Below, piece after piece: positions 6,722 to 10,338 of a DNA stretch of 10,338 nucleotides (its first letter is position 1; each line of letters begins with the position of its first letter). The stretch is from Planctomycetia bacterium (GTDB taxonomy: Bacteria > Planctomycetota > Phycisphaerae > Phycisphaerales > UBA1924): positions 1 through 10,338 of the forward strand of contig SXOY01000008.1 in the NCBI GenBank assembly GCA_005776545.1. Reading direction: 5' to 3'. Position numbers and translations under genes: made by a program. Below the pieces are notes generated by a model. It had not been told where the DNA came from. It saw nothing but the letters and a program-made list of their open reading frames with translations, and did not search any database.

Positions 6722-6725
6722 GGAG
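6722..6725 (+). promoter_or_regulatory. Shine-Dalgarno GGAG for the transglutaminase-like gene
   Basis: GGAG lies 7 bases before the ATG at 6733 and favours it over the upstream in-frame TTG at 6694, whose extra 13 residues would spoil the signal peptide. Confidence 0.7.
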
Positions 6726-6732
6726 ACATTAC

Positions 6733-8298
6733 ATGAGACCTGTTACCGCCGCTTCGATTTTGCTCGCTATCTTGTTTTCGGTTGGCCAATCTGAGTCGGT
6801 GTATGCGGCGATTGATGATCCAGCGCCAACGACTCCGCCGCCAGGACGCAAACGGCCGAAGCCTCAGGCGCCGCCGACAGATCCGGCACCGACTGATCCC
6901 GCACCAACTCCAAACCCAGGCACTCCGACGGAACCGACACCTGCACCGGCCACGGCTCCCAAGACCACTGCGCCAAAGACTACTAGTAAACCCGCCGCGA
7001 AACCGGCTAAACCGGCTGCGCCGGCGGCCCCAGTTACGCCGCCGGTGGTTTCGAAGCAGATAGTTGAGCCGGGACCGTATGTGACGCGGTCGGACCCGCG
7101 CGAGTGGACATTTAGAGCGCAGGTCAATGTGCAGGCAGTTTCATGGGATGAAATTGTTACGGATCCGAGCACCGGGAAACAAGCGGCGGTTCCGAAGCAC
7201 GAGAATTTTGTTTTCGAAAACCTTTGGGTGGTCTTTCCATTGATTCCACAAACGGCTACGAGTGTGCCGGTTGAGAACGGTTGGACAGGCAAGATGCGAA
7301 TTGAAAATCGCGTTATTGCGGATGAGATTCAGGTAATCTCGAATCTTGCTTCTGGCACGCGGCTGGGCAAGCTGACTGCGAAGAATGAAGACGGTCGCAC
7401 GATCAACTTTGAATATACGACCAAGATGACCAGCTACAAGACCAAACTCGATGAGGTCAAAGCTGCAGGAGTGTTGTGGCCCAAAGGTGATTGGCCGGCG
7501 CACGTGAAGTCCTGCTTTCAGGAGCAGTTGTTTCTCGATTCTTTCCCCGACAACAACACATCGGGAAGTAAACCGATGGACAAGGATGCCCTCAAGAACC
7601 TTGTGGACAATTGGCTGAGAGGCGCTGGAATTCGTGATCCGCACGATGTCAGCCCGGTTCAACTTGCCAAGTTTTTGACTGGAAGAGTCTCGGAGAATTT
7701 TCAACCTGCGGGTGATGGGCTAGGAATGTCGCGTAACGGACTGGTGCAGGGGATTGCGCTGCAGCCTATTCCATACACCATTCTTCGCGGGCGTGGCAGC
7801 GAGTTTGATATCACAAACCTGCTTGTGGCGGTGTTTCGTCAGGCGGGGTTGCCTGCGAGAATTGTGATTTCGCAGGAAGCAGCTGCGCAGGATGAAGGGT
7901 TCCTCGATGCTTCCAAGCAAGGGAGACTTCGCTCATGGGCTGAGTGGTGCCTCTTTGATGAGAATCTGGAAGAGAAGAAGGCGAGCATCAATTGGGTTCC
8001 TGCAGATGTCATTTCACTTCGCAAGGCAAGCACACGGGTGCCCGCGTTAGATAAGCCGTGGCGCGGTTTTGGATCACTTGAAGATTCGAACATCTGCGCC
8101 CCTTTTGCATTCCAATTTCACCCCCCTACGACGGTCCGCGCATACGGCACTCCGGGATTCTGGGGATGGATGATGACTCCGCGGCAGCCATCGAACGCGA
8201 GTCAGAGCATTCTCTTTGAAGCTTCAGTGACATCCCGCCGCTCTGGCGACCCAAAACCGGGAACAGACAAGCCGCAGCCCCCGAAGCGGAAACCATAA
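6733..8298 (+). CDS. Exported transglutaminase-like-fold protein, probably catalytically inactive
   Basis: 521 residues. Residues 1-26 (MRPVTAASILLAILFSVGQSESVYAA) are a signal peptide. Residues about 28-107 form a low-complexity Pro/Ala/Thr/Lys linker (repeats such as TDPAPTDPAPT and KTTAPKTT). A beta-rich region follows (about 110-250). Residues about 345-430 resemble a transglutaminase/protease-like core: RGSEFDITNLLVAVFRQAGLPARIV (354-378) matches the Cys-helix motif, SWAEWCLFDENL (401-412) the His strand, and INWVPADV (419-426) the Asp strand. The usual Cys position is Glu357 and the usual His position is Arg400; Asp425 is kept. That suggests a binding or scaffolding role rather than thiol catalysis. 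The C-terminus is Pro/Lys-rich. Location is expected in the envelope or outside. Family placement rests on motif layout only, and the protein could instead be an unrelated planctomycete family. Start set by GGAG 7 bases upstream. Confidence 0.78.
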   Translation: MRPVTAASILLAILFSVGQSESVYAAIDDPAPTTPPPGRKRPKPQAPPTDPAPTDPAPTPNPGTPTEPTPAPATAPKTTAPKTTSKPAAKPAKPAAPAAPVTPPVVSKQIVEPGPYVTRSDPREWTFRAQVNVQAVSWDEIVTDPSTGKQAAVPKHENFVFENLWVVFPLIPQTATSVPVENGWTGKMRIENRVIADEIQVISNLASGTRLGKLTAKNEDGRTINFEYTTKMTSYKTKLDEVKAAGVLWPKGDWPAHVKSCFQEQLFLDSFPDNNTSGSKPMDKDALKNLVDNWLRGAGIRDPHDVSPVQLAKFLTGRVSENFQPAGDGLGMSRNGLVQGIALQPIPYTILRGRGSEFDITNLLVAVFRQAGLPARIVISQEAAAQDEGFLDASKQGRLRSWAEWCLFDENLEEKKASINWVPADVISLRKASTRVPALDKPWRGFGSLEDSNICAPFAFQFHPPTTVRAYGTPGFWGWMMTPRQPSNASQSILFEASVTSRRSGDPKPGTDKPQPPKRKP

Positions 8299-8340
8299 CT
8301 TTACGACATGTTGTTTGTTCGACGTGGCTGATTGTATTAC

Positions 8341-8383
8341 AGCCCAAGGGTGCCCGGGCACGCTGGGCTTGGTGGCATTTTTT
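8341..8383 (+). terminator. Probable terminator of the transglutaminase-like gene
   Basis: A compound hairpin: outer arms AGCCCA (8341-8346) and TGGGCT (8364-8369), inner arms GGTG (8349-8352) region with GTGC/GCAC pairing around a CCGG core. The T run TTTTTT (8378-8383) begins eight bases after the outer stem; alternative pairing of GCC with GGC (8374-8376) would bring the run next to the stem. It begins 43 bases after the stop at 8298. Confidence 0.55.
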
Positions 8384-8402
8384 AGAACCTTGCACCTTCA
8401 AT

Positions 8403-8423
8403 GACAATTCCGTGAGAATTGTC
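8403..8423. repeat. Perfect inverted repeat GACAATTC / GAATTGTC
   Basis: Eight-base arms (8403-8410 and 8416-8423) around a five-base loop, in the spacer before the PEP-CTERM-like gene. It could be a second terminator (CTTTT follows a few bases later), a leader hairpin, or a dimeric repressor site. The sequence alone does not decide. Confidence 0.6.
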
Positions 8424-8554
8424 GGACTTTTCCGTTTGCACAATAGACAAGTTCGTCGGATTCACCTGAACTGGAAACTGCTGCAACCTGCGGCGGCCCG
8501 GACGGGCGGCGGACTGGCCGTGCCTCGTCGGATGCTTAGTTACGAGGAAGGAAA

Positions 8555-9310
8555 GTGAGCAAGGACATGTTCCAACATTCTCGTCGGGGTCGTTTGAAGT
8601 TGCGTGAAATCGGAGTTGTTGCGTTGATGGCAGCGTGCGCTGGGGTTGCGCAGGCCGCGGTTACGATCAATGCTCCGACCAGTCATATCCCTACGGTGGG
8701 CGTCACTGGATTTACTGCGCCGTGGACGGGGACAGTGACACTTGCCCCAGATCCGATTGTGCAACTTGCGCCACCCGCAGCGGGGTCGACGTTTCGCAAC
8801 ACATTTACTGCGGACGTTGCAAACTACCCAGGCTGGACATGTGTCACAGGCGCGGGCTTGAACGGAACGGTGCAGATAGACCGTTATGAAGCTCGCAACC
8901 TTGGGAATCGCACTGGTGGCGCGGCGATGGTTGCAACCTATACACCTGCGAACGGAGAGAATGCCACGAATCTTCGATGGGTGCAGATGTTCACGACAAC
9001 ACTGTCAGGCACACATATCGATCCGTTTCCACGTAATTACAACTATCCGATGTATTACACTGAGGCAGAGCACGCGACATTTGGGATGCAGTTCCGTGAT
9101 TTCCCCAGTGTCGGCCCCGTGGCGGACATGGCACCCTTCAATTACAGTGCACGGTTTGAGGTCTACCTGACGAGCGTTAATCTGAATACCAGGGTGATGA
9201 CCGTGCATGATGGATGGCGATGGGGATACAACTTTGTTGTAGTTCCGACTCCTGGTTCACTGGGTCTTGCATGTGCAGGGATGCTGGTTGCGGTGCGGAG
9301 ACGGAGATAA
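8555..9310 (+). CDS. PEP-CTERM-like exported protein of unknown function
   Basis: 251 residues. The N-terminus is a long signal peptide (MSKDMFQHSRRGRLKLREIGVVALMAACAGVAQAA) with an Arg/Lys-rich front, a hydrophobic core (20-32) and a likely cleavage after AQA. The C-terminus VPTPGSLGLACAGMLVAVRRRR (230-251) has the three parts of a PEP-CTERM-type sorting signal: a short Pro motif, a membrane segment and a terminal Arg cluster. In that system an exosortase removes the tail and anchors or releases the protein at the cell surface. The middle (36-228) is Thr/Gly/aromatic-rich and probably beta-structured; I do not recognise a domain. GTG 8555 is preferred because GAGG lies 7 bases upstream; an ATG at 8567 is the alternative and would keep the signal peptide. 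A strong terminator follows at 9361. Confidence 0.85.
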   Translation: MSKDMFQHSRRGRLKLREIGVVALMAACAGVAQAAVTINAPTSHIPTVGVTGFTAPWTGTVTLAPDPIVQLAPPAAGSTFRNTFTADVANYPGWTCVTGAGLNGTVQIDRYEARNLGNRTGGAAMVATYTPANGENATNLRWVQMFTTTLSGTHIDPFPRNYNYPMYYTEAEHATFGMQFRDFPSVGPVADMAPFNYSARFEVYLTSVNLNTRVMTVHDGWRWGYNFVVVPTPGSLGLACAGMLVAVRRRR

Positions 9311-9313
9311 GAG

Positions 9314-9341
9314 AGGCACTTGGCACTAGGCATTAGGGACA
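9314..9341. repeat. Heptamer array (AGGCACT-type), four units, second copy
   Basis: Heptamers AGGCACT, TGGCACT, AGGCATT and the diverged AGGGACA, beginning 4 bases after the stop codon at 9310. The first three units are the same three variants found at 6625-6655, in a different order. Confidence 0.85.
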
Positions 9342-9360
9342 AGCACAACACGTTGCAAAT

Positions 9361-9395
9361 GCGGCCCCGATTTTGGAGTCGGGGCCGCTTTATTT
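9361..9395 (+). terminator. Intrinsic terminator of the PEP-CTERM-like gene
   Basis: A perfect 10-base-pair stem GCGGCCCCGA (9361-9370) with TCGGGGCCGC (9379-9388), an 8-base loop, then TTTATTT. It lies 50 bases after the stop at 9310. On the minus strand the stem is followed by ATTTG, so it may also act weakly as a backstop for the convergent DUF899 gene. Confidence 0.88.
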
Positions 9396-9423
9396 GGTTG
9401 GGAGAGACTAGGAATCAAAGGCA

Positions 9424-9443
9424 CACCGGCAGGAGTGCCGGTG
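9424..9443. repeat. Inverted repeat CACCGGCA / TGCCGGTG
   Basis: Eight-base perfect arms around GGAG, 16 bases beyond the stop of the DUF899 gene on the minus strand. Only a weak T stretch follows on that strand (CCTTTGATT), so it is a poor intrinsic terminator. It is followed by a further small palindrome, GGTGGCACC (9441-9449). It may be a dispersed intergenic element. Confidence 0.65.
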
Positions 9444-9458
9444 GCACCCGGAAGCACT

Positions 9459-10124
9459 TCAGGAGCAATTGCAGCAGGAGCCACATGTTTGCGATGTGTT
9501 ATAACTATACTTTGGTGCCCATTTGCCTACGCCGCCTTTGAGGAGGTCCAGGAGTGGCCATGTTGGGCAGAAATCGTCGCCGGGTCCGAAGAATGCGGCA
9601 CCGGTGCGGACTATTTTGCCTTTGGGATTTTTGTGGAAGGCGCTTACGCCGGGGTAGAACTTTCCAGGTTGTTCTTCAAATCCCATGGCATGTGCGAAGC
9701 CGCCGCTGGGAACGCTGATCATGCGAAATGGCCAGTTACGTGAGGTTGCGAATTCGTGCTGCACTTGCGGCGAGTCTGGGGAGGAAAGGGCGAACGCAGC
9801 GCGATCGCAGAGATGACCGGCCAGGCCAGTGAATCCATCGGCCCACATGGTGCAATAGACACAGGCGCGACCCATGTTGTGAATCACGATCAGGTCACTC
9901 TTGTCACCAAACAACTCCGCGAGAGTGACGGGACCGGAGAGGGTGTCGAAGGAAATGTCTCCGGGAACAGTCTGGCCAAAGGTTGCACGGGTGACTTTGA
10001 GTTTTGCTGCTTTTGCAGCGACAACTTTTTTGTCGGCAGCTGCGATCTTTTTCCATGATATCGCGACTGACTTCCCTTTGATTTTAGGCTTGCTGGCAGG
10101 TTTGCGTTTTGTTCTTGGGGGCAT
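9459..10124 (-). CDS. DUF899-family thioredoxin-fold protein with Cys-rich C-terminus
   Basis: 221 residues, predicted cytoplasmic, with no signal peptide. Residues 1-44 are strongly basic and Lys/Ala-rich (MPPRTKRKPASKPKIKGK...), perhaps a flexible or nucleic-acid-contacting tail. The thioredoxin-like core begins near LIVIHNMG (78-85), followed by the CxxC of CVYCTMWADGF (Cys88, Cys91; 88-98), which is typical of DUF899 proteins. It continues through FRMISVPSGGFAHAMGF (133-149), HKNPKGKIVRTGAAFFGPGDDF (164-185) and a WPLLDLL helix. The C-terminus CGSCCNCS adds four cysteines (214, 217, 218, 220) that could bind a metal or form disulfides. A redox role is inferred from the fold; the substrate is unknown. 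ATG 10124 follows an AGGAGA 6 bases upstream; a longer in-frame start at 10151 would overlap the dockerin gene and lacks a ribosome-binding site. It starts 20 bases after the dockerin stop. Confidence 0.88.
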   Translation of the reverse strand: MPPRTKRKPASKPKIKGKSVAISWKKIAAADKKVVAAKAAKLKVTRATFGQTVPGDISFDTLSGPVTLAELFGDKSDLIVIHNMGRACVYCTMWADGFTGLAGHLCDRAAFALSSPDSPQVQHEFATSRNWPFRMISVPSGGFAHAMGFEEQPGKFYPGVSAFHKNPKGKIVRTGAAFFGPGDDFCPTWPLLDLLKGGVGKWAPKYSYNTSQTCGSCCNCS

Positions 10125-10130
10125 ATGGAG

Positions 10131-10136
10131 TCTCCT
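10131..10136 (-). promoter_or_regulatory. Shine-Dalgarno AGGAGA for the DUF899 gene
   Basis: AGGAGA on the minus strand, 6 bases before ATG 10124, inside the 20-base gap after the dockerin stop. It fixes the start, and it allows translation from a shared transcript. Confidence 0.8.
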
Positions 10137-10144
10137 GTGATTAC

Positions 10145-10338
10145 TTAGCAACCGATGCTGAAAGCTTGGACGAAATCGAGGTAATCGAAGAAGTCAATGA
10201 CGGCATCCTGGTTGAAATCGGCGGCGGGTTCGTTGCCGGAGAATGCCTGTACAAAGTCGAGGTAGTCGAAGAAATCGACCACGGTGTCGCCATTGAAATC
10301 GGCGGGACATGATGCGCCTGCATCGCGGATTGTACATG
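10145..10338 (-). CDS. C-terminal end of a secreted protein with GC-type dockerin (two EF-hand-like repeats)
   Basis: The last 63 residues of a longer gene whose 5' part lies outside the right edge. Two copies of a 27-residue repeat are visible: ADFNGDTVVDFFDYLDFVQAF and ADFNQDAVIDFFDYLDFVQAF. Each begins with a calcium-loop pattern Asp-x-Asn-x-Asp-x3-Asp (residues 13, 15, 17, 21 and 40, 42, 44, 48 of the visible part), followed by an aromatic/acidic helix. The chain ends in Ile-Gly-Cys. This matches what is annotated in Planctomycetota as a GC-type dockerin, thought to be a surface-sorting or anchoring module on large exported proteins. The repeats agree closely in protein but differ at many third codon positions, so the duplication is old. 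The function of the missing main part cannot be told. Confidence 0.9.
   Translation of the reverse strand, partial: CTIRDAGASCPADFNGDTVVDFFDYLDFVQAFSGNEPAADFNQDAVIDFFDYLDFVQAFSIGC

Larger units (their letters stand above)
8299..8554. other. Intergenic region with two hairpins before the PEP-CTERM-like gene
   Basis: 256 bases without a gene. Besides the two hairpins listed separately it holds a G+C-rich stretch at 8488-8520 with a short GCCC-GGAC-GGGC stem-loop (8496-8507). I find no convincing sigma70 promoter for the downstream gene, although TTTGCA near 8435 is followed by an A+T-richer stretch. The Shine-Dalgarno GAGG is at 8544-8547. Confidence 0.5.

Noticed and set aside
6864..7292. Minus-strand Gly/Ala/Val-rich 142-codon frame
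   Set aside because: It is the mirror of the Pro/Ala/Thr linker in the accepted plus-strand gene; low complexity on both strands explains it.
8453..8533. TCGTCGGAT occurring twice (8453-8461 and 8525-8533) before the PEP-CTERM-like gene
   Set aside because: A nine-base direct repeat within 250 bases is not rare enough by chance, and no other sign of an operator accompanies it.

Overview
The window looks like a piece of chromosome from a Planctomycetota bacterium, most likely class Phycisphaerae. The pointers are a C-terminal tandem EF-hand/dockerin module ending in Gly-Cys (right edge), an exported protein ending in a PTPGSL...RRRR sorting tail of the PEP-CTERM kind, a small FnIII protein of a type I associate with this group, moderate-to-high G+C, and short dispersed repeats between genes. 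The assignment is inference from gene content. There is no rRNA gene or marker alignment behind it.

Layout. 1-2439 (minus strand): an iron-type ABC substrate-binding protein with a long C-terminal extension, followed 42 bases later by the 5' two-thirds or so of a pyruvate kinase gene that runs off the left edge. 2440-2462: a 23-base gap from which a short-chain dehydrogenase/reductase gene (2463-3185, plus) diverges. 3186-3362: a convergent gap with a triple 8-base repeat and a good intrinsic terminator for the next minus-strand gene. 3363-4073 (minus): a small FnIII-domain protein. 4074-4513: a divergent intergenic region dominated by a 21-base minisatellite of eight units, each with a palindromic core. 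4514-6592 (plus): an exported zinc aminopeptidase of family M28 with a C-terminal PDZ domain. 6733-8298 (plus): an exported protein with a Pro/Ala/Thr linker and a transglutaminase-like segment that appears to lack the catalytic Cys and His. 8555-9310 (plus): a PEP-CTERM-like exported protein of unknown function. 9311-9458: a convergent gap with a heptamer repeat, a strong terminator and a second hairpin. 9459-10124 (minus): a DUF899-type thioredoxin-fold protein with a Cys-rich tail. 10145-10338 (minus): the 3' end of a secreted GC-type dockerin protein.

The genes do not form an obvious single pathway. The plus-strand run 4514-9310 encodes three cell-envelope or exported proteins, but each has its own ribosome-binding site and intergenic gap, so a shared operon is not shown. 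Pyruvate kinase and the SDR are cytoplasmic metabolic enzymes. I see no tRNA or rRNA, no CRISPR array, no transposase or integrase, and no recognisable defence, secretion or biosynthetic cluster. The most distinctive features are the 23-base divergent start region with overlapping -10-like hexamers and no Shine-Dalgarno on either side, the 21-base palindromic minisatellite, a pair of matched heptamer arrays downstream of two different genes, and the apparently inactive transglutaminase-like protein.
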